Made by a program: the position numbers and the translations under genes
In this document: positions 25,930-33,473 of the stretch, piece after piece
Layout: each line of letters starts with the position of its first letter
Position numbering within the stretch: the first letter of the stretch is position 1
The notes under the pieces: generated by a model
Seen by the model: the letters and a program-made list of their open reading frames with translations, nothing else
Database searches by the model: none
What the model was told of the DNA's origin: nothing
Source: Clostridia bacterium
GTDB lineage: Bacteria; Bacillota; Clostridia; UMGS1810
Assembly: GCA_017397885.1 (NCBI GenBank)
Contig: JAFQHQ010000185.1
Coordinates: 1 to 42,939, forward strand
Direction of reading: 5' to 3'
Length of the DNA: 42,939 nucleotides

Positions 25930-27714
25930 TTACACATCATTTTGTAGTAATTCTTCAAGCTCGGTTCTTCTTAGACTAAGCTGATTCATGAAATTTTCTG
26001 AACCTTTTTCATAATTTCTGATGCACCAAAGCTTGTAATATTCATTTTTAATTTCATCGCAAAGCTCAATGAGTTCATTAATTTTGTTTTTTGAAAATTT
26101 TTCGCCTATTCTCAGTTTGCAAAGCTCGGATGAAAGTATCACACAGCGGGAATTTAACAGTATTTCTCTTTTCAATTGTTTATCAAAATCAACAGCTTCA
26201 ATATCGGTTATCACCTTTTTTACATATGCGGTGACATTATCAAAATAGAATACATCTCCCGAATCCTTGAGGTCATAGAGATGGTTGAAGCGTGAATTTG
26301 ATATTGGTGTTTTAAATAACTGACCGCACATGCTTCCCACATGAACTCTCTCAGGTTCAAGAAGATAATAATTTGCCATACGATACATCAGTCTTGAAAT
26401 GTTTTTACCGCCAAAGAGCGCTTCATCGGTAAATCTTTCGGCATTTCTGATGAAATCCGCCTTAAAGCTTTCGCCGTCTTGCTCTTTTCCCACGTTCCAC
26501 CCGTACTGACCTGCAAGTGCACACGGAACGGCACTCCATACACCAAAGTGAGGATGTCCTTCTTCACAGCCCCAATCGGTTATCATGATGCCTTTTGCAC
26601 CGTATTTTAGCCCGACTTCGGCGGCGGTGCGGATGTTGAAGGTTGTCACATCGGCTCTGCCCGTAAAACTAAGGTGGGTGTTGCATGAAGGACACACATA
26701 GAAATTGAGTCCGGCATCACGGTATTTTATACAATGCTCCGCCATACGCTGAGATTGAATAAGCTCATATCCCCATTCAAGCACAACGCTGTCCTTAGGG
26801 ATCATATGGTAAACCTCTTCGTCGCCGTAAATCATGTCCGACCAAAACATTACCTTTTTGTTGTATTTGGATTTTGTAAGATTATCCAGCTTTTGGAGCC
26901 ATTGCATAAACGCAGCGGCTTTGCCGTGAACCCGGCAATATTCCTCCATCTGAAATTTTCCAAGTCCATATGCTTCGTCAAGCCCAACGTTGACATATTC
27001 AGATGAAAAATGGGGCAGAAGAGATGAATAAACATTATCGATAAAATCAAGACTTTCGTCAATGAGCGGATTTATTGTACCGCTGTTTGTGTTTTCGTTT
27101 CCCAAAGCGAGGGGACGAAATTCTTCGTGTTTGAGCCATGGGGTCAAATGTCCGAAGGAATTTTGATTTGGAACAAAATCTATGTAACGCTCCCTGCAAT
27201 ATTTGTCGAGTTCCTTTATATCATTGCAATCAAGGCAGTCAAAATCTTCGGTATATTTGGGGTAGGAGCTGTATTTGTAACATTCTCCTTCCATATAAAG
27301 CTGAATTTCATTGTATTTAAGATATGATAAAAAATCTATAATCTTTTTTACGGTCTCCGGTTTTGGCATTCTGCATCTGCTGATATCAAGCATATATGCA
27401 CGTCGCTCAAATTGAGGCTTGTCATGAACCTCACAACAACATACTTTTTCCTTGCCCTGTTTCAAAAGCTGAAAAAGAGAAGTGAAAGCTCTGTATTTGC
27501 CTTCATCACAGGATGATGTAACACAAATCCCGTCGGAATTGATTGTCAAAAGATATTCTTCCTTGGACATATCCGGATTGTTTATTACGTTGATATCAGA
27601 GTTCCCGTCTTTATACATATAAAACAGCTCATTGTGATTTCTGCAGTTGTAGTTACATTTTAAAACATATACTGAATTTTCAAATATGGCATTTTGCGGC
27701 TTGGGGAAAATCAT
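25930..27714 (-). CDS. GH20-like beta-N-acetylhexosaminidase, first gene of the lyase array
   Basis: A 594-residue protein without signal peptide. A small N-terminal domain (1-95) is followed by a GH20 barrel: AYMLDISRCRMPKPETVKKI, VPNQNSFGHL, the Asp-Glu pair D246-E247 in VNVGLDEAYG, then WSDM, EWGYE and a late ITDWGCEEGH. The GLDEA motif parallels GMDEA in the plus-strand GH20 gene, so both belong to the same divergent branch, although they are otherwise quite different. AAGGAG precedes the start. It is the promoter-proximal gene of the array and faces the AraC regulator. The exact sugar released is unknown. Confidence 0.82.
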   Translation of the reverse strand: MIFPKPQNAIFENSVYVLKCNYNCRNHNELFYMYKDGNSDINVINNPDMSKEEYLLTINSDGICVTSSCDEGKYRAFTSLFQLLKQGKEKVCCCEVHDKPQFERRAYMLDISRCRMPKPETVKKIIDFLSYLKYNEIQLYMEGECYKYSSYPKYTEDFDCLDCNDIKELDKYCRERYIDFVPNQNSFGHLTPWLKHEEFRPLALGNENTNSGTINPLIDESLDFIDNVYSSLLPHFSSEYVNVGLDEAYGLGKFQMEEYCRVHGKAAAFMQWLQKLDNLTKSKYNKKVMFWSDMIYGDEEVYHMIPKDSVVLEWGYELIQSQRMAEHCIKYRDAGLNFYVCPSCNTHLSFTGRADVTTFNIRTAAEVGLKYGAKGIMITDWGCEEGHPHFGVWSAVPCALAGQYGWNVGKEQDGESFKADFIRNAERFTDEALFGGKNISRLMYRMANYYLLEPERVHVGSMCGQLFKTPISNSRFNHLYDLKDSGDVFYFDNVTAYVKKVITDIEAVDFDKQLKREILLNSRCVILSSELCKLRIGEKFSKNKINELIELCDEIKNEYYKLWCIRNYEKGSENFMNQLSLRRTELEELLQNDV

Positions 27715-27759
27715 TTGCTTCTCCTTAATTAAAAGAATATAAAATATTATTGTAATTAA

Positions 27760-27787
27760 AGTATATCATTGCCGAAATACACTTTAA
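27760..27787 (-). promoter_or_regulatory. Weak promoter for the seven-gene lyase array
   Basis: Read on the minus strand, TTAAAG (27787-27782) and TATACT (27765-27760) are separated by 16 bases. The poor -35 box fits an activator-dependent promoter, and the paired TTTCAAACAAAA repeats begin 9 bases upstream of it. Confidence 0.5.
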
Positions 27788-27950
27788 TACATTTATTTCA
27801 AACAAAAACTTTCATTTTTCAAACAAAACTGTTTTTTGCATTATGATTTTCACTTTTTTCGTATTCAAAATTAATATCGGGTTTGTTATATATGTCAATA
27901 AAATTTATAATGAATTAGAAAGAAATTTTTGATAAATATATCAATAAATA

Positions 27951-27979
27951 TTGACTTTTTATTATTTTCAAAATATAAT
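27951..27979 (+). promoter_or_regulatory. Sigma-A promoter for the AraC regulator gene
   Basis: TTGACT (27951-27956) and TATAAT (27974-27979) lie 17 bases apart. The third TTTCAAACAAAA repeat lies about 33 bases downstream of the -10 box, inside the transcribed leader. Confidence 0.75.
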
Positions 27980-28036
27980 CATACTGTAAGATAAAATCAG
28001 AAATCTTGTATTTTCAAACAAAACCGAGGTGATGAT

Positions 28037-28939
28037 ATGTCTAAATTGGAAGAAATTAAAAAGAATCATGGAATTGACAAATCAATAGCATCCAGCCATG
28101 CATTGGTTTATTCATATACCAAGCACGCAAAATCCCCCATAACTTTTGCACACTATACCCATGAACACACCATTTCGTCACGGGTAATGTATAACAAAAA
28201 TAACGACCACTGCTCTCTTTTTATTTTTCAAACCGGAAAATTCGGATTTATTTTTGACAATGCAGTTTACAATTCTTCATATGGCAATGCGTTGATAATC
28301 AGAAACAACGAAAAGTACACGGCGTGTTTTTATACTGATTCTTATCTTGATTATTATGAAATTCAAATTCCGTTGGAGTTTTTTGGCGATTACAACGGTA
28401 CAGATATGTTCTATTCTCTTTTTTATGAAAGGGAAAACGGCGAAAGAAATATGGTTAGTTTAGACAGATTCAACTGTGATGTGATGATGAGCAAATTGCG
28501 TGAAATAGAAAACGTTATAAACTCTCAAAATTCCAATGCCGATATTCTTGTATATGCACATATCATACAGATTATGGGCATAATACATTCACAGTATAAT
28601 CTAAACAGAAGTATGCCGGTAATTAAAATTCCGCAGAAATTGAAAACGGCAGTGGATTATATACATCAGAATTATCTCACGCTTATTGGGGTTGATGAGG
28701 TATCACACCATTGCAATATAACCGGAACCTATCTGGCAAGAATGTTTAAGGATTTTATGCTTTGTACACCAAACGAATATATAACCAATCTGAGGATATC
28801 TCATGCGAAATATTTGCTTTCGAACGGCAAGAGTCTCACCGATGCATGCTTTGGTTCCGGATTCAGCAATTATACATATTTTATTACAAAATTCAAATCG
28901 GTCACCGGGATTACCCCCTCGAAATTTAAAAAGAAGTAA
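28037..28939 (+). CDS. AraC family transcriptional regulator of the lyase array
   Basis: A 300-residue regulator with a cupin-like sensor domain (about 25-150) and a C-terminal double helix-turn-helix (about 200-300). The first HTH is IGVDEVSHHCNITGTYLARMFKDFM and the second ends SLTDACFGSGFSNYTYFITKFKSVTGITPSKF, the classical AraC signature. GAGGTGATG precedes the start. Divergent placement and the repeats in the shared region suggest that it activates the seven-gene polysaccharide array and controls itself. The ligand is probably a breakdown product of the target glycan (inference). Confidence 0.92.
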   Translation: MSKLEEIKKNHGIDKSIASSHALVYSYTKHAKSPITFAHYTHEHTISSRVMYNKNNDHCSLFIFQTGKFGFIFDNAVYNSSYGNALIIRNNEKYTACFYTDSYLDYYEIQIPLEFFGDYNGTDMFYSLFYERENGERNMVSLDRFNCDVMMSKLREIENVINSQNSNADILVYAHIIQIMGIIHSQYNLNRSMPVIKIPQKLKTAVDYIHQNYLTLIGVDEVSHHCNITGTYLARMFKDFMLCTPNEYITNLRISHAKYLLSNGKSLTDACFGSGFSNYTYFITKFKSVTGITPSKFKKK

Positions 28940-29025
28940 AAAAACAGTATTTTTCGGTGTGATTCGGAATTAATATAATTTCTTGTATAAATAGACGGAA
29001 TTTTCGCGATATTTGCAAAAAAATA

Positions 29026-29054
29026 TTGACAACATTTCCAAACTGTGATAAAAT
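29026..29054 (+). promoter_or_regulatory. Sigma-A promoter for the cold-shock gene
   Basis: TTGACA (29026-29031) and TAAAAT (29049-29054) have a 17-base spacer, and the -10 box is preceded by a TGTGA extension. Confidence 0.8.
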
Positions 29055-29074
29055 GCATCTATGAGTAGTACAAT

Positions 29075-29106
29075 TAACTGCTCTAATCACTAACAAAGAG
29101 CAGTTA
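29075..29106 (+). promoter_or_regulatory. Leader hairpin of the cold-shock gene
   Basis: A perfect 10-bp stem, TAACTGCTCT with AGAGCAGTTA, around a 12-base loop lies in the roughly 70-base leader and ends 27 bases before the start codon. Cold-shock leaders of other bacteria fold in temperature-dependent ways; whether this one does is unknown. Confidence 0.55.
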
Positions 29107-29133
29107 TGCTCAGTATTTTTAGGAGGCACAATA

Positions 29134-29334
29134 ATGCAAAAAGGTACAGTAAAATGGTTTAATGCCGAAAAAGGTTATGGATTTATCGAGTGTGAAGACG
29201 GCGGCGACGTATTCGTTCACTTCTCAGCTATCAACATGGAAGGTTACAAATCTCTCCAGGAAGGCGAAGCTGTAGAATTTGAAGTTATCGACGGAGCTAA
29301 AGGTCCTCAGGCTGCAAACGTTGTTAAAGCATAA
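29134..29334 (+). CDS. Cold-shock domain protein (Csp family)
   Basis: A 66-residue single OB-fold protein, the usual length of bacterial Csp proteins, which act as RNA chaperones. RNP1 is KGYGFIEC and RNP2 is VFVHFSAI; the start [15 protein letters not shown] is typical. A strong promoter, a short structured leader, an AGGAGG ribosome site and a GC-rich terminator make it a single-gene unit. Csp genes with such signals are usually highly expressed. Confidence 0.97.
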   Translation: MQKGTVKWFNAEKGYGFIECEDGGDVFVHFSAINMEGYKSLQEGEAVEFEVIDGAKGPQAANVVKA

Positions 29335-29372
29335 GTTTGAAAGTTTAATATAAATTTCGATAACGTACCCAA

Positions 29373-29401
29373 GCCCCTCCACGTTTTGGAGGGGCATTTT
29401 T
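29373..29401 (+). terminator. Terminator of the cold-shock gene
   Basis: An 8-bp GC-rich stem, GCCCCTCC with GGAGGGGC, and a 7-base loop are followed by ATTTTT. Confidence 0.92.
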
Positions 29402-29485
29402 GGTCTAATGAATATTTAATTCATTCCGAAATATTTGTATGATACACAATTGCGCCAAATAAGTTTTGCGAAAGGATTTGCAAAA

Positions 29486-30367
29486 ATGGATGATAAAAAT
29501 AATATTATAGAAAAACTTGAAACAATAAAACCGACACTCAGTAAAAGTCAGAAAAGAATTGCCGATTTTATTGCCCAACACTACGATCAGGCGGCTTTCA
29601 TGACTGCTGCAAAACTTGGAGAAAATGCCGGCGTGAGCGAATCCACGGTTGTCCGTTTTGCCACCGAGCTTGGCTATGGCGGATATCCTGAGTTTCAGCA
29701 CGTTTTGCGTGAAATAATTAAAAATAAGCTGACTGCTGTGCAAAGAATGGAAATCACATCTTCAAAGTTTGCGGAAAAAGACATATTGTCAACGGTTCTT
29801 TCTTCCGACATCGACAAACTTCGTCAGACGTTAGAAACCGTAAGTGCCGAAGATTTCACCTCGTGTATTGATACAATTATGAAGGCAAAAAAAGTGTATG
29901 TGCTTGGAGCAAGGACATGCTTTTCCATTGCAAATTTTCTTGGGTTTTATCTTAATCTCATTTCCCTTGATGTCAAACTCATCACAACAAACTCCGCCAG
30001 CGAAACCTTTGAACAGATTTTTGCCACCGGTGAGGATGATGTGATAATTGCCATAAGTTATCCGAGATATTCAAGAAGAACCCTTAATGCCGTGAAATAT
30101 GCTCATAACAAAAAGAGCAAAATCATTGCCATTACCGACAGTGAAATTTCGCCAATCGTAAAATATGCCGATCATTCGCTGATTGCAAGGTCCGATATGT
30201 CAAACTTTGTGGATTCTCTTGTGGCACCGCTCAGCATTATCAATGCCCTCATTGTGGCTCTTGTAATGCGTAACCGAGAAAAGGTTGTCGAAAATTTTCA
30301 TGCACTTGAAGATATTTGGGATGAATACCGTGTGTATGAAAAACCCATTGAAGAAAAGGAAAAATAA
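29486..30367 (+). CDS. RpiR/MurR family transcriptional regulator with SIS domain
   Basis: A 293-residue regulator: N-terminal helix-turn-helix (about 1-80, with TAAKLGENAGVSESTVVRFATELGY) and a SIS sugar-phosphate-binding domain (about 110-250, with VYVLGARTCFSIANFLG and IAISYPRYSRRTLNAVKYA). Members sense sugar phosphates and usually repress catabolic genes. The start at 29486 is preferred over an in-frame ATG at 29435 because AAAGGA lies 10 bases before it and the family begins here. One base separates its stop from the flavoprotein start. No neighbouring sugar pathway gene indicates the ligand. Confidence 0.92.
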   Translation: MDDKNNIIEKLETIKPTLSKSQKRIADFIAQHYDQAAFMTAAKLGENAGVSESTVVRFATELGYGGYPEFQHVLREIIKNKLTAVQRMEITSSKFAEKDILSTVLSSDIDKLRQTLETVSAEDFTSCIDTIMKAKKVYVLGARTCFSIANFLGFYLNLISLDVKLITTNSASETFEQIFATGEDDVIIAISYPRYSRRTLNAVKYAHNKKSKIIAITDSEISPIVKYADHSLIARSDMSNFVDSLVAPLSIINALIVALVMRNREKVVENFHALEDIWDEYRVYEKPIEEKEK

Positions 30368-30368
30368 A

Positions 30369-31583
30369 ATGAGCGATATTGTAGCAGTAATAGGAGCAGG
30401 ACCTGCAGGGTTACTCGCGGCGGCATTTGCCGCAAAAAACGGCAATAAGGTCTGCCTCATAGAAAAAAATAAAATCATCGGAAAAAAGCTTCTTATCACC
30501 GGTAAGGGGCGGTGCAATGTGACAAACAGTGCATCTATGGAAGATTTTATTGCAAACACGGCGGTTAATGCAAGCTTTATGTACAGTGCTTTCTACAGCT
30601 TCACCAATACCGACATTATGGATATCATTGAATCTGAGGGCGTGAAGCTCAAAGAAGAACGCGGCGGCAGAATTTTCCCTGTTTCGGACCGAGCTTCGGA
30701 TGTTCGTAATGCGCTTGTGTCTTTTGCTTCAAAACAGGGGGTTAAGTTTTTGCATGCCGAAGTTAAAGCTGTTGACAAATCCGAAGACGGTTTTGTCGTC
30801 ATTTTTGCCGACTCAAAAAAACTTGTTGCTTCAAAGGTTATTGTGGCAACAGGCGGTGTGAGCTATCCCGGCACCGGCTCAACGGGCGACGGCTACAAAA
30901 TTGCCCGAAAATTCGGCCACAAAATTGTTGAACCGAAGGCTTCTCTTGTTCCCTTGGTGACAAAAGAAAAATATGTTTCGAAGCTTATGGGGCTTTCTCT
31001 TAAAAACATTGCTGTTCGTCTTTTGAAAAACGGCAAAGAAATATATTCCGATTTTGGTGAAATGCTTTTCACTCATTTTGGTCTCAGCGGTCCGGTGATA
31101 CTGAGTGCATCTTCTCATATGAAAGGTGACGGTGATTATAAAATAGAAATTGATCTAAAGCCCGCTCTCGACTTTAAAACGCTTGATAATCGCATTTTAA
31201 GAGATTTTGAAAAAGAAAAAAACAAAGATTTCATAAACGCTCTCGATGAACTTTTGCCCAAAAAGTTAATCCCGACAATCGTTTCGCTTTCGGGAATAGG
31301 AGAGAGAACGAAAGTCAATTCAATTACGCGTGAAATGAGGCGCACTCTTGTTAATCTTTTGAAGGGTCTCACATTTTCTGTTTCGGGCAAACGCCCGGTA
31401 AACGAGGCAATCATAACCTCGGGCGGTGTGTGTGTAAAAGAAATTAACCCTGCAACCATGGAATCAAAGCTTTGTTCCGGGCTCTTTTTTGCCGGTGAAG
31501 TAATTGATGTTGATGCCTATACGGGCGGATTTAATTTGCAGATTGCTTTTTCCACTGCTTTTCTTGCGGGGAATAATGTTTGA
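30369..31583 (+). CDS. NAD(P)/FAD-dependent oxidoreductase (BaiN/RdsA, YtfP/HI0933 family)
   Basis: A 404-residue flavoprotein. The dinucleotide-binding motif GAGPAGLLAA lies at residues 8-17, followed by KKLLITGKGRCNVTNS, a hallmark of the HI0933/YhiN/YtfP family, and the closing GEVIDVDAYTGGFNLQIAFSTAFLAG. Family members are poorly characterised; one gut homologue (BaiN) has been linked to bile acid dehydroxylation steps, but most genomes carry the family without that pathway. The start at 30369 directly follows the regulator stop with AAGGAAA as ribosome site; the longer frame would begin inside the regulator gene. Confidence 0.92.
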   Translation: MSDIVAVIGAGPAGLLAAAFAAKNGNKVCLIEKNKIIGKKLLITGKGRCNVTNSASMEDFIANTAVNASFMYSAFYSFTNTDIMDIIESEGVKLKEERGGRIFPVSDRASDVRNALVSFASKQGVKFLHAEVKAVDKSEDGFVVIFADSKKLVASKVIVATGGVSYPGTGSTGDGYKIARKFGHKIVEPKASLVPLVTKEKYVSKLMGLSLKNIAVRLLKNGKEIYSDFGEMLFTHFGLSGPVILSASSHMKGDGDYKIEIDLKPALDFKTLDNRILRDFEKEKNKDFINALDELLPKKLIPTIVSLSGIGERTKVNSITREMRRTLVNLLKGLTFSVSGKRPVNEAIITSGGVCVKEINPATMESKLCSGLFFAGEVIDVDAYTGGFNLQIAFSTAFLAGNNV

Positions 31584-31619
31584 AGCTTCGCATAAAATAC
31601 TTTCAAAGAGGTGATTTCT

Positions 31620-32051
31620 TTGAAAGTATTTTTTAATAAACCGAAAAGTTCGCCGACCGGGAAACTTCTTGCCGCGGCATCGGTGTTTCTTGCTTTTGCA
31701 CTTTTGGTGTCCCAGTGGCGCATTTTTTCAAACAAAGAAACTGTCCGTGTGTCGGCAAAACCCGACGCACTTTCTGCTGTGCTTGAAAGTGTTACCCTCA
31801 CATCTTCACGAAGCCTTGGCAAGGGTGAAGCTTATATATATTTAAACGGTGAAGAATATGCGCCGTTTTTGGGTACGGATGAGATGGTGAGCGTGTATGC
31901 AAATGCGGTTGTGGAAGTGCTTTCGTGTACAGACAGCAAATTTGAAATAGGTTACGAAGCATCCGGAATTAATGTAACATCAATTGCACCGTCCGAAAAA
32001 ATTTTGTGCAAAAAGGGAATCAATTTTATTTGCAGGTTTGTATCAAAATGA
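31620..32051 (+). CDS. Small membrane-anchored protein of unknown function, TTG start
   Basis: A 143-residue protein that I do not recognise as a named family. A hydrophobic segment (about residues 14-30, LLAAASVFLAFALLVS) follows a basic N-terminus, so it is probably a signal anchor with the rest outside. A beta-rich domain with YIYLNGEEYAPFLGTDEMVSVYANAVVEV follows. The start is taken as TTG at 31620: the preceding AGAGGTGAT is an ideal Shine-Dalgarno, and the in-frame GTG at 31611 is part of it. The gene lies 36 bases after the flavoprotein gene and probably shares its transcript. Confidence 0.7.
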   Translation: MKVFFNKPKSSPTGKLLAAASVFLAFALLVSQWRIFSNKETVRVSAKPDALSAVLESVTLTSSRSLGKGEAYIYLNGEEYAPFLGTDEMVSVYANAVVEVLSCTDSKFEIGYEASGINVTSIAPSEKILCKKGINFICRFVSK

Positions 32052-32143
32052 TATTTTGAATCGAAAAACTGTTTTTAGTATTGTTTGCAGATGTCGGTTG
32101 TGTTTTTTGTAATGAAATTGTAAAATATTTTTTCAAAAAACTA

Positions 32144-32172
32144 TTGTGTATTTTGATTTTTTGAGTTATAAT
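32144..32172 (+). promoter_or_regulatory. Sigma-A promoter for the cmk cluster
   Basis: TTGTGT (32144-32149) and TATAAT (32167-32172) lie 17 bases apart in an AT-rich gap, 43 bases before the cmk start. Confidence 0.7.
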
Positions 32173-32215
32173 ATAACTTGTTGTATGTCATTTTTCGGAA
32201 GGAGAAAATAAACAC

Positions 32216-32884
32216 ATGATAAATGTTGCGTTGGACGGTCCTTCAGGTGCCGGAAAAAGCACCATCGCAAAGGCCGTTGCAAAAAGATTTGAGTTTATTT
32301 ATATTGATACCGGTGCAATGTTTCGTTCGCTTGCTTTAAAGTGCATTGAACAGGGCATCGACATTAAAGCCAATCCTGCCGCGGTTGAAGCAATGCTTCA
32401 AAACACAGTTCTCGATATTGGTCGTGATGACGGACAACAACTAATGTTTCTTGACGGCAAAAATGTCACTTCTCTAATCAGAACTCCCGAGGTTTCCAAG
32501 GCTGCATCGGACATTGCGGTCATTCCTGCGGTGAGGCAATGGCTTCTTGAAACCGAGCGTGAATTTGCCGCAAAATATGACTGTATTATGGATGGGCGTG
32601 ACATTGGTACAAGTGTTTTGCCAAATGCCGATGTCAAGGTTTTTCTTACAGCATCTGCCGAGGCACGGGCAAAACGCCGCCTGGCTGAACTGGTGGAAAA
32701 GGGCGTTGAAGTCAGCTTTGACGAGGTTCTTGCCGAAATGAAATATCGTGACAAGCAAGACAGTGAGCGCGAAGTTTCGCCACTCAGAAAAGCGGACGAT
32801 GCCATTGAAGCCGACACAACACTTCTCACACTTGAAGAATCAATCGCTCTTGTTTGTGATATAATCCGAAAGGTGATAGACTGA
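32216..32884 (+). CDS. cmk: (d)CMP kinase (cytidylate kinase)
   Basis: A 222-residue P-loop nucleoside monophosphate kinase that phosphorylates CMP and dCMP. Walker A is GPSGAGKST (8-16). DTGAMFRSL is the CMP-binding signature, MDGRDIGTSVLP holds the conserved DGRD, and the lid region carries RRLAEL and RDKQDSEREVSPL. Length fits the family. GGAAGGAG precedes the start. Its stop overlaps the plsC start by one base. The cmk-plsC-ispH/S1 order is a conserved Clostridia arrangement. Confidence 0.97.
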   Translation: MINVALDGPSGAGKSTIAKAVAKRFEFIYIDTGAMFRSLALKCIEQGIDIKANPAAVEAMLQNTVLDIGRDDGQQLMFLDGKNVTSLIRTPEVSKAASDIAVIPAVRQWLLETEREFAAKYDCIMDGRDIGTSVLPNADVKVFLTASAEARAKRRLAELVEKGVEVSFDEVLAEMKYRDKQDSEREVSPLRKADDAIEADTTLLTLEESIALVCDIIRKVID

Positions 32885-33456
32885 TGTATAAATTTGTTTG
32901 TCTTCTGGTAAAAGGGTTTTTGTCTTTGCTTTTCAGAGTTAAGGTGACAGGTAAAGAAAATATTCCTAAAGAGGGTGGGTTCATCCTTTGCAGCAATCAT
33001 CTCAGTAATTGGGATCCGCCGCTCCTTCAGGCGTTTATAAAACGCCGTATCTATTATATGGCTAAAGAAGAACTTTTTGAAGCTTTTGGAGTGGGATTCA
33101 TTTTGAGACGCATAAAGGCTATTCCCGTTCACAGAAACGGTGCAGACATAACTTCAATGAAAAGAGCCATAAAAACCGTCAGAGGCGGTGACGTTTTGGG
33201 AATTTTCCCGACAGGTCAGCGTGAAATGGTTAAGGGTGAGGGAGATGTCAAAGCCGGCATCGGATTTTTGGCTGTTAAGACAAACGGAGTGGTAATTCCC
33301 GTACATATCACAGCATCCTACAAAGTTTTTTCAAAGGTAAGGGTAAACATCGGCAAGCCTGTTGAGTTTGCTGTTCCCGAAGGGAAAGCCACTACCGAAG
33401 ATTTTGAGCTTATCAGCGAAAAAATATATGCTGACATAAAATCTCTGGCAAATTAA
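32884..33456 (+). CDS. plsC: 1-acyl-sn-glycerol-3-phosphate acyltransferase, PlsC-like
   Basis: A 190-residue acyltransferase of the PlsC family, expected to acylate lysophosphatidic acid at the membrane. The catalytic motif is NHLSNWDPP (H-x4-D type) at about residues 39-47, followed by the RIKAIPVHR block. The third block reads IFPTGQRE where most members have FPEGTR; loss of the Glu that contacts the glycerol phosphate is unusual. The protein is short and compact, as in cmk-linked homologues. The ATG overlaps the cmk stop (ATGA-type), indicating coupling. Confidence 0.9.
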   Translation: MYKFVCLLVKGFLSLLFRVKVTGKENIPKEGGFILCSNHLSNWDPPLLQAFIKRRIYYMAKEELFEAFGVGFILRRIKAIPVHRNGADITSMKRAIKTVRGGDVLGIFPTGQREMVKGEGDVKAGIGFLAVKTNGVVIPVHITASYKVFSKVRVNIGKPVEFAVPEGKATTEDFELISEKIYADIKSLAN

Positions 33457-33473
33457 CATTCGGAGTGAGCAAC

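Larger units (their letters stand above)
27715..28036. promoter_or_regulatory. Divergent control region between the lyase array and its AraC regulator
   Basis: These 322 very AT-rich bases hold no gene. TTTCAAACAAAA occurs three times in the same orientation: 27796-27807, 27817-27828 and 28012-28023. The first two start exactly 21 bp apart, two helical turns, as expected for a pair of AraC-family half-sites. They sit just upstream of the minus-strand promoter for the array. The third lies in the araC leader directly before its ribosome site and could block or tune transcription of the regulator. Confidence 0.75.

Noticed and set aside
29075-29106. A riboswitch or T-box in the cold-shock leader
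   Set aside because: The leader is only about 70 bases with one simple hairpin and none of the conserved cores of known riboswitches.
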